From JAJUFS01 sp964599565 (GTDB taxonomy: Bacteria; Pseudomonadota; Gammaproteobacteria; Natronospirales; JAJUFS01), in contig CAZRFE010000003.1 of NCBI GenBank assembly GCA_964599565.1, positions 12,614-76,613 of the forward strand: a stretch of 64,000 nucleotides of DNA, written 5' to 3'. The translations under genes were made by a program, and so were the position numbers. The notes beneath the pieces are model-generated. The model was given only the letters and a program-made list of their open reading frames with translations, made no database searches and was not told the DNA's origin. Below are positions 34,414 to 44,265 of the stretch, piece by piece. The number at the start of each line of letters is the position of its first letter. Positions within the stretch are counted from its first letter, which is position 1.

Positions 34414-35583
34414 ATGTCAAAGAATTACCTGTTCACGTCGGAGTCGGTATCGGAAGGTCATCCGGACAAGATGGCGGACCAGATTTCCGATGCCGTGCTG
34501 GATGCGATCCTCGCGCAGGATTCAAACGCACGCGTCGCGTGCGAAACGCTGGTGAAGACCGGCATGGCGATTGTCGCGGGCGAGATCACGACGAAGGCGT
34601 GGGTGGACCTCGAGGAACTCGTGCGCGGCGTGATCCGCGACATCGGCTACACCTCGGAGATGGGTTTCGACTGGGAAACCTGCGCGGTGCTGAACGCGAT
34701 CGGCAAGCAGTCGCCGGACATCGCAATGGGCGTCGACCGCGGCAACCCGGAAGAACAGGGCGCGGGCGACCAGGGCCTCATGTTCGGTTACGCATCGAAT
34801 GAAACCGACGTGCTCATGCCGGCGCCGATCACCTACGCGCACCGCCTCGTGAAGCAGCAGAGCGAAGTCCGCAAGGCAGGCACGTTGAAGTGGCTGCGCC
34901 CCGATGCGAAATCGCAGGTGACGTTCCGCTACGTCGACGGCAAGGCCGCGGCCGTGGATGCCGTCGTGCTCTCCACGCAGCATTCGCCGGACGTCGATCA
35001 GAAGACGCTCGCGGATGCCGTGATGGAGGAAATCATCAAGCCCGTGATTCCGTCCGACTGGCTCTCGAAAGACACGAAGTATTTCATCAACCCGACGGGC
35101 AAGTTCGTCATCGGCGGTCCGGTCGGCGATGCCGGCCTCACCGGCCGCAAGATCATCGTCGACACCTACGGCGGTATGGCGCGCCACGGCGGCGGTGCAT
35201 TCTCCGGCAAGGATCCCTCGAAGGTCGACCGTTCCGCCGCGTACGCCTGCCGTTACGTGGCGAAGAACATCGTCGCCGCCGGTCTTGCCGAGAAGTGCGA
35301 AATCCAGGTGTCGTACGCCATCGGCGTTGCGGAACCGACGTCCATTTCCGTCGAGACCTTCGGCACCGGGCGCATTCCGAACGAAGAGCTCGAGCGGCTG
35401 GTGCGCACGCACTTCGACCTGCGCCCCTACGGCATTCTCAAGATGCTCGATCTCGTGCGTCCGATCTACCGCACCACGGCAAGCTATGGTCACTTCGGCC
35501 GCGAAGAGGCGGAAATCACCTGGGAGAAGACGGACAAGGCCGCCGAGCTTCGCGATGCGGCGGGACTGAAAGCCGCAAGCTGA
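34414..35583 (+). CDS. metK: S-adenosylmethionine synthetase
   Basis: Makes SAM from methionine and ATP. 389 residues from MSKNYLFTSESVSEGHPDKM. Signature motifs GAGDQGLMFGYA and GGGAFSGKDPSKVDRSAAY are intact. The leader has a TAAAAT -10-like element and an 8-bp hairpin (stem GGCTCCCG / CGGGAGTC) between promoter and start. I see no SAM riboswitch fold there. The gene precedes the SAH riboswitch and ahcY, so SAM synthesis and SAH removal are adjacent. Confidence 0.97.
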   Translation: MSKNYLFTSESVSEGHPDKMADQISDAVLDAILAQDSNARVACETLVKTGMAIVAGEITTKAWVDLEELVRGVIRDIGYTSEMGFDWETCAVLNAIGKQSPDIAMGVDRGNPEEQGAGDQGLMFGYASNETDVLMPAPITYAHRLVKQQSEVRKAGTLKWLRPDAKSQVTFRYVDGKAAAVDAVVLSTQHSPDVDQKTLADAVMEEIIKPVIPSDWLSKDTKYFINPTGKFVIGGPVGDAGLTGRKIIVDTYGGMARHGGGAFSGKDPSKVDRSAAYACRYVAKNIVAAGLAEKCEIQVSYAIGVAEPTSISVETFGTGRIPNEELERLVRTHFDLRPYGILKMLDLVRPIYRTTASYGHFGREEAEITWEKTDKAAELRDAAGLKAAS

Positions 35584-35595
35584 ACTGCTTTGACC

Positions 35596-35627
35596 GGCGC
35601 GCCGTGAAGACGGCGCGCCCTTTCTTT
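35596..35627 (+). terminator. Terminator-like hairpin after metK
   Basis: GGCGCGCCGT-GAAG-ACGGCGCGCC, a perfect 10-bp stem, followed by CTTTCTTTC. The T-rich tail overlaps the first strand of the SAH riboswitch P1 helix. Confidence 0.75.
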
Positions 35628-35700
35628 CGAGGAGCGTTGCGACGGTCGCACAGATCGCCAGGCTCGAAAGAATGACCTTCATGCAACCGCGCTCGTTCAA
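35624..35700 (+). promoter_or_regulatory. S-adenosylhomocysteine (SAH) riboswitch
   Basis: Aptamer upstream of ahcY. P1 is a perfect 8-bp helix, CTTTCGAG pairing with CTCGAAAG. The conserved core is GAGGAGCGTTGCGAC and GCCAGGCTCG, closely matching the SAH class. The pseudoknot strand GCAACCGCGCTC downstream complements GAGCG and TTGC of the core. The ahcY Shine-Dalgarno GGAG starts about 10 bases after the pseudoknot. SAH riboswitches are known ON switches that raise ahcY expression when toxic SAH accumulates. Confidence 0.9.
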
Positions 35701-35717
35701 AGTTGGAGCAATCAATA

Positions 35718-37136
<1,419 letters not shown>

Positions 37137-37154
37137 TGCCGGTCCTTGAACAAG

Positions 37155-37182
37155 AAGGCGCCTTCGGGCGCCTTTTCTTTTT
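37155..37182 (+). terminator. Rho-independent terminator after ahcY
   Basis: AAGGCGCC, UUCG tetraloop, GGCGCCTT, then TTCTTTTT. Very stable. Confidence 0.95.
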
Positions 37183-37207
37183 GCCGCGGTGAACGCATCA
37201 TCGCCGC

Positions 37208-37792
37208 ATGCTCGAAGGCATTCTCGTCTTTCTTTTACTTGCCACCGCGGCTGTCGCCGGCGAAGTCCTTCTCGTTGATCGCCTGCGCGAGGATTCGCGC
37301 GCGAGCGACTGGCTTGCGGATCACGTCTACCTGCCGGCGCTGCGCATGCCTGCGCTCATCGGTTTCGTGCTCGGCGCCTATCCCGCGCTGTACGGGCTGG
37401 AAACCGGGCCGCCGCTCGCGACGCTGCTTGATTTCGACTGGTTCGGTCGCGCGCTGAACATTCTTTTCATCCTGCCGCTGCTGTTCTCGCTGCTGCCGGT
37501 TGCCGGGCGCATCTGCGCGCTGGTGCTTCCCGTGCAGGGAATGGCACTGACGGCGCTCCTGTTCACGCCGCTGGCAGCGGCGCTGGCCGCGGAATCGCCG
37601 TCGTACTGGCCCGATTCGCACACCTGGCTCGCACTCGCCGCGTTCGGCGTCGGCGGTCACCTGCTCGGCACGTGGCTCACCGAGCGCCTTCCGCGCCGGA
37701 CGCTTGCCATCCCGGTGTATGACGCCGTCATCCTGCTCTGCCAGGCGCCCGCGATCGTCGCATACGGGCGGGCGCTGGGAAGGACGTTGTAG
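37208..37792 (+). CDS. Hypothetical membrane protein
   Basis: 194 residues, about five to six hydrophobic segments (LVFLLLATAAVAGEVLLV, LNILFILPLLFSLLPVAG, ICALVLPVQGMALTALLF, HTWLALAAFGVGGHLLG and others). I do not recognise the family. It lies alone between the ahcY terminator and the small cysteine protein. Conservation of a charged N-terminal loop (DRLREDSRASDWLADH) could be tested. Function unknown. Confidence 0.65.
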   Translation: MLEGILVFLLLATAAVAGEVLLVDRLREDSRASDWLADHVYLPALRMPALIGFVLGAYPALYGLETGPPLATLLDFDWFGRALNILFILPLLFSLLPVAGRICALVLPVQGMALTALLFTPLAAALAAESPSYWPDSHTWLALAAFGVGGHLLGTWLTERLPRRTLAIPVYDAVILLCQAPAIVAYGRALGRTL

Positions 37793-37834
37793 AATCGCGG
37801 GAACTTGCGTGCATTCCACCGCTCAAAGCCAGCA

Positions 37835-38125
37835 ATGAACATCTCCCGGCCAGCCACACAGAAACGCTTTGCATTGCTGTTCGCGGTGCTGCTGCTGCTG
37901 TGCAACGCCCTGATTACCGCGCACGCCTTCGGCGATGTCGAGCACGCCGTCAAGGACGGCTGCCAGATCTGCCACCAGTTCGAGCGTCATGCGGTACCGC
38001 CTGTCGATGACGCCACGCCGCGCATCAGGACGCGGCGCCACGTTCTGCATGACACCGCTTTCCTTGCCTGCCATCCGGCCAGCGTCCCCGCCGGCTTCCA
38101 GCCCCGCGCCCCGCCTTTCGCCTGA
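37835..38125 (+). CDS. Small exported Cys/His protein upstream of a TonB receptor
   Basis: 96 residues with a signal-like segment FALLFAVLLLLCNALITAHA, followed by EHAVKDGCQICHQFERHAVP, an H-x7-C-x2-CH arrangement that could bind a metal, and a Pro-rich end. This resembles DUF2946-type periplasmic proteins often found beside metal or TonB genes, but I assign it only by pattern. An in-frame TTG ten codons earlier is an alternative start. Probably co-transcribed with the receptor 66 bases downstream. Confidence 0.6.
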   Translation: MNISRPATQKRFALLFAVLLLLCNALITAHAFGDVEHAVKDGCQICHQFERHAVPPVDDATPRIRTRRHVLHDTAFLACHPASVPAGFQPRAPPFA

Positions 38126-38191
38126 GTTTCAACACAGGTTCCGTCATCGCGCTGCGGTGACACCGTTGATTCAGACGACAAGGACAGGCCC

Positions 38192-40447
38192 ATGTTCCGT
38201 GCTGGAATTCGATTCATTGCATTTGCCGTTTTCACACCACTTGCCGCAACGACAGCCGCCGGCGAAATCGAAGGACGCGTGATCGCGGCCGGCGGACTGC
38301 CGCAGCCCGGCGCGACGGTCACACTCATGGACACCGGTCGCACAACGACGAGCGATGCGCGCGGCCATTTCCATTTCGACGAGGTGCCGTCGGGCGAATA
38401 CACGCTTGAAGTCGCAACCGATATGGAAACCGACACGCAGCCCGTGACGCTCGGCGTGGATGACATCGTCACCGTGAGCTTCGTGATGGCGACACAGCTC
38501 GATGCGATTGAAGTGTCCGCGAGCGCGTTCGGCCGCTCTGCGCTCGAACTCGCGCAGCCCGTCGACATCATCAGCGGGCAGAAACTCGATCTCCTCTCGC
38601 AGGCATCGATCGGCGAAACGCTCGCCTCGCAGCTTGGCGTCACATCGACATACTTCGGACCGGCGTCGGGACGCCCGGTGATTCGCGGGCTCACCGGCAA
38701 TCGCGTGCGCGTCCAGCAGGACGGTATCGGCGCGATGGACGTCTCCGCGCTGAGTCCCGATCACGCGGTCGCCATCGAACCGCTGCTCATCGACAGTGTC
38801 GAGATCGTGAAAGGTCCGGCAACACTCCTGTATGGCAACGGCGCATTCGGCGGCGTCATCAACATGACGGACAGCCGCATTCCCGCCGAATCGCCGTTCA
38901 CGCCGTTCTCCGGCGCCGTCGAGACGCGCGGCGATACCGCCGCGAACGAACGCAGTCTTGTTGCGCGTTTCGACGGCGGCAGCGAACGGTTCGCGTGGCA
39001 TGCGGATGCGTTCAGTCGCGACACGGATGAAGTGGAGATTCCGGGCATTGCGGAAAGCGAGACCCTGCATGACGCCGAAGGCCATGAAGAAGAAGATGAA
39101 ACGGAACACGCGGGCGTGCTTGAGAACAGCGACGTCGAGACGCGCGGCGGCGCGCTCGGCGGTTCGTGGTTCGGTGACGATGCGTTCTTCGGTCTCTCGG
39201 TGAGCAGCTATGACTCGAACTACGGCGTACCGGGTCACGCGCACGCGCACGAAGAAGAACCGGCCGAACATGAACACGAGGAAGGCGTGCGCATCGACCT
39301 CGAGCAGCTTCGCTACGACCTCAAGGGCCGCGTCGACAATCCGTTCGCCGGCATTGAAAGCCTGAAGTTCCGCGCCGGACACAACGACTACGAGCACCGC
39401 GAGATCGAGGATGGCGCGGTTGCAACGACATTCACCAACGACGAACTCGATGCACGCGTCGAGATGGTGCACGTGCCGGTCGGCGGATGGCGCGGCGCAT
39501 TCGGCATCCAGCTGCGCGATCGCGATTTCGCCGCGGTCGGCGATGAGGCCTACGTTCCGCCGACGGCATCGCGCGCGCTCGGCGTCTTCCTCGTCGAGGA
39601 ACGCGAGTTCGACGCGTGGCGCGTGGAAGTCGGCGGGCGCTTCGAGACGCAGGACCAGGACGCCGAGGCGCGCGCCAGCCAGTCGGACAATGCATTCAGC
39701 ACCTCGGCCGGCCTCGTGCGGCAACTGGGTGAAGCCCAGTCGCTCGGGCTCAACGTCACGCGCGCACAGCGCATGCCGGACATCGAGGAGCGCTACTCGG
39801 AAGGCCCGCATCTCGCCACGCTGCAATACGAGATCGGCAACCCCGCACTCGATACGGAAACCGCGAACAACATCGATCTCACCTGGCGCAAGGCGGGCGC
39901 GGGCATGCGCTGGACGCTGAATCTTTTCTACAACCGCGTGAACGATTTCATCTATCTCGACAACACGGGCATGGAGATCGATGCGCTGCCGGTTGCCGAA
40001 TACCGCCAGGCAGACGCGGTGCTGAAAGGCTACGAGGCGGAAGTCGTCTTCCCGCTGCTCGCGGAGGAAGGCCGTTCGCTCGATCTTCGCGTGTTCAGCG
40101 ACCAGACGCGCGGCACGCTTGTCGATGGCGGCAACCTGCCGCGAATTCCGCCGCGCCGCGTCGGCGCCGGCATCGATTACACGAGCACGCACTGGACCGC
40201 TGGCGTGGATGTCATCCGTTACGACAGCCAGGACGATGTGGCGGAACGCGAGCTGCCGACGGATGGCTACACCATGCTGGATGCAACCGTGAGCTACCGC
40301 ATCTTCATGCACCACGCCGACTGGAACATCTTCCTGCGCGCATCCAATCTCCTCGACGAGGAAGCGCGCCGGCATACCTCGTTCCTGAAGGACATCGCAC
40401 CGCTGCCGGGACGCAATTTCACGGTGGGCGTGAGAGCGGGGTTCTGA
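38192..40447 (+). CDS. ZnuD-like TonB-dependent outer-membrane receptor
   Basis: 751-residue outer-membrane receptor. After a signal peptide (residues 1-24) comes a carboxypeptidase-regulatory-like domain (about 25-95: GEIEGRVIAAGGLPQPGATV), then the plug (SGRPVIRGLTGNRVRVQQDG, VEIVKGPATLLYGNGAFGGV) and a 22-strand-type barrel ending in RNFTVGVRAGF. Two His/Glu-rich loops (near residues 291-308 and 349-367, for example HAHAHEEEPAEHEHEEG) resemble the zinc-binding loops of ZnuD, so zinc or another divalent metal is the likely substrate. I find no Zur-type palindrome upstream. Confidence 0.85.
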   Translation: MFRAGIRFIAFAVFTPLAATTAAGEIEGRVIAAGGLPQPGATVTLMDTGRTTTSDARGHFHFDEVPSGEYTLEVATDMETDTQPVTLGVDDIVTVSFVMATQLDAIEVSASAFGRSALELAQPVDIISGQKLDLLSQASIGETLASQLGVTSTYFGPASGRPVIRGLTGNRVRVQQDGIGAMDVSALSPDHAVAIEPLLIDSVEIVKGPATLLYGNGAFGGVINMTDSRIPAESPFTPFSGAVETRGDTAANERSLVARFDGGSERFAWHADAFSRDTDEVEIPGIAESETLHDAEGHEEEDETEHAGVLENSDVETRGGALGGSWFGDDAFFGLSVSSYDSNYGVPGHAHAHEEEPAEHEHEEGVRIDLEQLRYDLKGRVDNPFAGIESLKFRAGHNDYEHREIEDGAVATTFTNDELDARVEMVHVPVGGWRGAFGIQLRDRDFAAVGDEAYVPPTASRALGVFLVEEREFDAWRVEVGGRFETQDQDAEARASQSDNAFSTSAGLVRQLGEAQSLGLNVTRAQRMPDIEERYSEGPHLATLQYEIGNPALDTETANNIDLTWRKAGAGMRWTLNLFYNRVNDFIYLDNTGMEIDALPVAEYRQADAVLKGYEAEVVFPLLAEEGRSLDLRVFSDQTRGTLVDGGNLPRIPPRRVGAGIDYTSTHWTAGVDVIRYDSQDDVAERELPTDGYTMLDATVSYRIFMHHADWNIFLRASNLLDEEARRHTSFLKDIAPLPGRNFTVGVRAGF

Positions 40448-40462
40448 GCCGCGCACAGTGAA

Positions 40463-40492
40463 GAAAAAAAGCCGGCCATGCCGGCTCTTTTT
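40463..40492. terminator. Bidirectional rho-independent terminator
   Basis: A7-AGCCGGC-CAT-GCCGGCT-CTTTTT between the convergent TonB receptor and O-methyltransferase genes; T-runs on both strands. Confidence 0.92.
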
Positions 40493-40501
40493 AACGCACG
40501 A

Positions 40502-41164
40502 TCACCTCTTCCTTGCAAGCGTCAGGCCGTCGCCGATCGGAACAAGACTGATGTCAACGCGCGCGTCATCGCGCAGGCGAAGATTGAATGCGCGCAACGC
40601 TTCGGTGTCCGCATCCGTCTTCTGCGGATCCGCGACCGCGCCGCCCCACAGCGTGTTGTCCACGGCGATCAGCCCGCCGCGTCGAAGCAGGCGAAGGCAC
40701 AGTTCGTAGTACTCGCCGTAGCCTTGCTTGTCCGCATCGATGAAGGCGAAATCGTATTGCTCCGCGCCGCCGTCATCCACGAGCGTGCGCAACGTGTCGG
40801 CGGCAGGCGCGATGCGCAGATCGATCATCCCGGCAACGCCGGCTTCCCGCCAGTAACGCTGCGCGATCGATGTCCATTCCACGCTGACATCGCACGCAAC
40901 CAGCCTGCCGTCCGGCGGCATTGCCTTCGCAACGCACAGCGCGCTGTAGCCGGTGAACGTGCCGACCTCGATGCAGCGACGCGCATCAATGAGTCTTGCG
41001 AGCATCGCCATGAACTGTCCCTGCTCCGGCGCGATCTGCATGTTTGCCTGCGCCATCTTCCCGGTTTCCTCGCGCAGGCGCGCGAGCAGCGGATCGTCGC
41101 GCAGCGACACCTCCAGGAGATACCCGTATAATTCCGGCGTGAGATCGAGCGTCTTGCGTGACAT
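40502..41164 (-). CDS. Class I SAM-dependent O-methyltransferase (family 3)
   Basis: 220-residue methyltransferase like catechol/caffeoyl-CoA O-methyltransferases. SAM motif I CIEVGTFTGYSALCVAKAMP; DFAFIDADKQGYGEYYE binds the metal; GGLIAVDNTLWGG follows. GGGAGAG precedes the ATG of MSRKTLDLTPELYGYLLEV. Substrate unknown. It diverges from cpdA across about 30 bases. Confidence 0.88.
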   Translation of the reverse strand: MSRKTLDLTPELYGYLLEVSLRDDPLLARLREETGKMAQANMQIAPEQGQFMAMLARLIDARRCIEVGTFTGYSALCVAKAMPPDGRLVACDVSVEWTSIAQRYWREAGVAGMIDLRIAPAADTLRTLVDDGGAEQYDFAFIDADKQGYGEYYELCLRLLRRGGLIAVDNTLWGGAVADPQKTDADTEALRAFNLRLRDDARVDISLVPIGDGLTLARKR

Positions 41165-41195
41165 GAATCTCTCCCTTTGTTCGAGCGAGGCCAGC

Positions 41196-41966
41196 ATGCT
41201 GCGAGTGTTGCAGTTCACGGATCTGCATCTGCGAGACGACCCTGACGCGAGCGCGATGGGTGTTCGCACGCAGTACAGTTTCGAGACCGTAGTCCATCAC
41301 GCAAGCCTGCGCCACTGGCCTGCGGATGCCATTCTTCTGACCGGCGATCTTGCCAACGACGAGCACGGCGACAGTTACCGGCGTCTCGTCGGCATTGCCG
41401 CAGGCTGGGACACGCCGCTGCTCGCCGTTCCCGGCAATCACGACGACTCCGCGGCATTGTTCGCGGCGTTCGCGAACGCACCGAAGGCACGAAGAAACGT
41501 TCTCGATTTTCCGCGCTGGCGAATCGTCGCACTCGATTCGCGGGTGCCGCGCGCCGTGCATGGCGAACTCGACAGCGAAAACCGCGAGATTCTCGATACC
41601 GCCGCCGCGACGCGCGGCGAACGCCACCTGCTCGTCGCCCTGCATCATCCGCCGCTCGCGCTGAAGAGTGCGTGGATCGACCGGCTCGGCCTGCGCGACG
41701 GTGACGCATTCCGCGTGCATCTTTCGATGCTTGGCGCGCGCGCCTGCATCTTCGGTCATGCGCACCAGGCGTGGGACAGCGAGGAGAACGGCGTGCGTTA
41801 CCTGTGTGCGCCGTCAACCAGCCGGCAGATGGAACCGCAGACCGAGGAGTTCCAGGCATCCGATGCGGCACCCGGTTACCGCTGGCTGCATCTCCATGAC
41901 GACGGCAGCATCGAAACCGGCATCGAGCGCGTCGAGGACGCGAAAGCGGAAATGATCGGCGATTGA
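41196..41966 (+). CDS. cpdA: CpdA, 3',5'-cAMP phosphodiesterase
   Basis: 256-residue class III cyclic nucleotide phosphodiesterase, which hydrolyses cAMP to AMP. Metallophosphoesterase motifs: VLQFTDLHL (D-x-H), LLTGDLANDE (GD), AVPGNHDDS (GNHD), VALHHPPLA and IFGHAHQAW (GHxH). Start MLRVLQFTDLHL has GAGG nearby; an ATG 11 codons earlier is possible. With CRP-type sites in the window it points to active cAMP signalling. Confidence 0.88.
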   Translation: MLRVLQFTDLHLRDDPDASAMGVRTQYSFETVVHHASLRHWPADAILLTGDLANDEHGDSYRRLVGIAAGWDTPLLAVPGNHDDSAALFAAFANAPKARRNVLDFPRWRIVALDSRVPRAVHGELDSENREILDTAAATRGERHLLVALHHPPLALKSAWIDRLGLRDGDAFRVHLSMLGARACIFGHAHQAWDSEENGVRYLCAPSTSRQMEPQTEEFQASDAAPGYRWLHLHDDGSIETGIERVEDAKAEMIGD

Positions 41967-41991
41967 CTGCCGGAACCATGCGTTCAAATGC

Positions 41992-42023
41992 AGGAGCCGG
42001 GCATTGCCCGGCTCCTTGCTTTC
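41992..42023. terminator. Hairpin terminator between cpdA and a lipoprotein gene
   Basis: AGGAGCCGGGC-ATT-GCCCGGCTCCT, an 11-bp stem followed by TGCTTTC. Stable stem with a modest T-tract. Confidence 0.7.
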
Positions 42024-42042
42024 ACCCGCCGCGCGCTGCCGG

Positions 42043-42795
42043 TCATTCCGCCTTTTCCGCGCCCTCCACCTGCTCGAGCGCACGGATCGCAAACAACAGC
42101 ACCATCGCATCGCCCAGTTCCCGCCGGGTCAGCGGTCTGCCCGCCGCGACGTCGAGCAGGAGTTCCGCGAACGCCGGCGGCTCACCTGCAACCGCGCGCC
42201 CCGAATACACGCGAAGATCCGCATTCGAGCCGCCAGTCCAGTGCAGCAGCTGCGCAGATGGATAGAAATCCTCGACGCCGTCGCGTTCGACCGAACCGCC
42301 CGGCAGGAACTCGGCGCGCCAGAGGATTCTCCTGCCCTGCCACATGCCTTCGAACCGCGATTCGAAACCCGTGCGCAGTTCAAGCTCGCCGACGCGTTCG
42401 CCGGTGGCGGCGTTGAAGATCGTGATGCGCGGCGGCGCCATGTCCCAGCCGCGCGACGCGGCATCGTCTGCACCCGCGCCGAGCCTGAAGACGTAGTCGC
42501 GCTGGTTGATGCCGTCCTGGAAAAGCTGTCCGCGCGATGATTCAGCGGACCCGCTGAAATCCCGTTGCCAGCGAAACCCGCCGACGACATCGCCCTGCTC
42601 GCCGCGCAACAGCCAGTTGCCGGCACCGGCGTCGGCTTCACGCAGCGTGTAGTTCACGGCGGCAGGCGGGCGCGACTCGGGTGCGAGCGGTGCGGGAAAT
42701 TCGTGCAGCACCGGCGTTGCCGAGCACGCGGTGAGCAGCACGGCGGCAAGCAGCGCGAAGACGCGGTGGCCGTAGCGGCCGGGCATGGTTAACAT
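42043..42795 (-). CDS. Putative lipoprotein of unknown function
   Basis: About 250 residues. Lipoprotein signal RVFALLAAVLLTACSATP with the acceptor cysteine in LTAC. The mature part is beta-rich (NYTLREADAGAGNWLLRGE, GGFRWQRDFSGSAESSRG, ERVGELELRTGFESRFEGMW) with no recognised domain. Two close ATGs are possible; the first has GGGGGAG just upstream. Ends next to a terminator and diverges from the class II aldolase gene. Confidence 0.7.
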   Translation of the reverse strand: MLTMPGRYGHRVFALLAAVLLTACSATPVLHEFPAPLAPESRPPAAVNYTLREADAGAGNWLLRGEQGDVVGGFRWQRDFSGSAESSRGQLFQDGINQRDYVFRLGAGADDAASRGWDMAPPRITIFNAATGERVGELELRTGFESRFEGMWQGRRILWRAEFLPGGSVERDGVEDFYPSAQLLHWTGGSNADLRVYSGRAVAGEPPAFAELLLDVAAGRPLTRRELGDAMVLLFAIRALEQVEGAEKAE

Positions 42796-42829
42796 GGCTC
42801 CCCCTTTACTTCTTCTGTGACGAAACTGC

Positions 42830-43396
42830 ATGAACGTTCGCGAAGAACTTGTCCGATATTACCGGCTTTTGCGCGCGCACGGTCTCAATGATTCGCACAG
42901 CGGCAATGCATCGGTGCGCGACGGCGACACCGTCTGGGTCACGCCGACGGGATGCTGTGCCGACACGCTTGAGCCCGCCGACCTTGTCCGCTGCCACATC
43001 GACGGCAGCATCGGCGACGGCGCATCGCTGGATGCGCGCCTGCACGTCATGGTCTACCAGAAGAACGCATCCGCACGCGCGATGCTGCACAGTCACGGTG
43101 CGCACACCGTCGCACTCACGCTCGACGGCGCGGACTTCATCCCCGCGGATTTCGAGGGCCGCTACTATTTTCCGCGCGTGCCGGTGATCGATGCGCCCTA
43201 CGCGGATTACGTCGCGCACTCCGCGGAACGCATCTCGAACGTGCTGCGCGATCATCGCATCACCGTGTATCGCGGCCACGGCGTGTACGCGCAGGCGGAT
43301 TCGCTGAATCTCGCCTACAAGTGGACGAGCTCGCTGGAACTTTCGGCGAAGACCTCCTGGCTGGCGAAACTCGCCGGCACCCTGCCTTGCGATTGA
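42830..43396 (+). CDS. Class II aldolase/adducin-family protein
   Basis: 188 residues, zinc-dependent class II aldolase fold. Metal-binding histidines appear in AMLHSHGAHTV (HxH) and in ITVYRGHGVYAQAD. Substrate-phosphate loop HSGNASVRDGDTVWVTPTG. The acidic residue that is Glu in FucA seems to be Asp here (LDARLHVMVY). Could act on fuculose-, ribulose- or methylthioribulose-phosphate types; the substrate is not decidable. Its 3' end lies 8 bases from the TraB-family gene. Confidence 0.83.
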   Translation: MNVREELVRYYRLLRAHGLNDSHSGNASVRDGDTVWVTPTGCCADTLEPADLVRCHIDGSIGDGASLDARLHVMVYQKNASARAMLHSHGAHTVALTLDGADFIPADFEGRYYFPRVPVIDAPYADYVAHSAERISNVLRDHRITVYRGHGVYAQADSLNLAYKWTSSLELSAKTSWLAKLAGTLPCD

Positions 43397-43404
43397 GGAT
43401 TTCC

Positions 43405-44262
43405 ATGCTGCGCATCCTGCCGCTTCTTCTTCTCCCGTTTGCATCGAACGCCGTCGCCGCGCCGTTGCTCTATCGCGTGACGGACACCGACAGCACGCTC
43501 TGGCTGCTTGGCTCCGTGCATGCGCTGCGCGCGAGCGACTATCCGCTCGATGAACGCATCGAATCCGCCTACCGCGACGCCGAACGCATCGTGCTGGAAG
43601 TCGCGCCCGCGGAACTCGATCCTTCCCGCATCGCCGGCGTCGTGCTGCCGCTCGCGCGCTACCAGGGCGATGCGCATCTCGCCGATGCCTTCACTGGCGA
43701 GGAGTACGCGCAGCTGCGCAGCGCGATGCGGGAGATCGGCGTCGACATCGCGCAGTTCCGCGACTACGAGCCGTGGTTCGTCGCGCTGCAGGTCTTCGCG
43801 CTGAATCTTGCGCGCAGCGGCTATGCGGGAACCGAGGGCGTGGATCTGCATTTCGGGACGCGCGCCGCAGCCGACGGCAAGCAGACCGCGGGGCTTGAAA
43901 CCGCCGCCGAGCAGTTCGGCATGTTCGACAGCCTGCCGCTCGAAACGCAGAAGACATTCCTGCTCGACAGCGTCGCGGAAAGCGGCGCGTTCCACGACGA
44001 GATGGAAGCCATTGTCAGCGCGTGGCGCAGCGGCGATGACGGCGCGCTCACGCGCCTGCTTGAGAAGGAATTCGGCGACAAGCCGGAACTGCGCGACACG
44101 CTGCTCGATGCGCGCAATCGCCGCTGGGCGGAATCCATCGAGTCCCTGCTCGCAGCGCCGGGCGACACGATGCTCGTCGTCGGCGCGCTGCATCTTGTCG
44201 GCGACGCGGGCCTTGTGACATTGCTTGAACAGGCGGGTTACACGGTCGAGCGCGTCGAATGA
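43405..44262 (+). CDS. TraB/GumN-family protein (TIKI-like fold)
   Basis: 285-residue exported protein with signal peptide ILPLLLLPFASNAVAAP. Two GxxH motifs typical of TraB/PrgY/GumN are present, LLGSVHALRASDYPL near the start and VVGALHLVGDAGLVTLL near the end, along with Glu-rich ILEVAPAEL-type segments. Eukaryotic TIKI relatives are metal-dependent proteases; the bacterial role is unclear. The stop lies three bases from the converging MEDS gene. Confidence 0.85.
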   Translation: MLRILPLLLLPFASNAVAAPLLYRVTDTDSTLWLLGSVHALRASDYPLDERIESAYRDAERIVLEVAPAELDPSRIAGVVLPLARYQGDAHLADAFTGEEYAQLRSAMREIGVDIAQFRDYEPWFVALQVFALNLARSGYAGTEGVDLHFGTRAAADGKQTAGLETAAEQFGMFDSLPLETQKTFLLDSVAESGAFHDEMEAIVSAWRSGDDGALTRLLEKEFGDKPELRDTLLDARNRRWAESIESLLAAPGDTMLVVGALHLVGDAGLVTLLEQAGYTVERVE

Positions 44263-44265
44263 CGT

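Noticed and set aside
37793..38191. Zur box search upstream of the ZnuD-like receptor
   Set aside because: No GTTATNNTATAAC-type palindrome was found by eye; zinc control is therefore not claimed.
38171..40456. A 761-codon minus-strand frame opposite the TonB receptor
   Set aside because: Entirely antisense to a well-supported receptor with signal peptide and plug motifs; composition is typical of a shadow frame.
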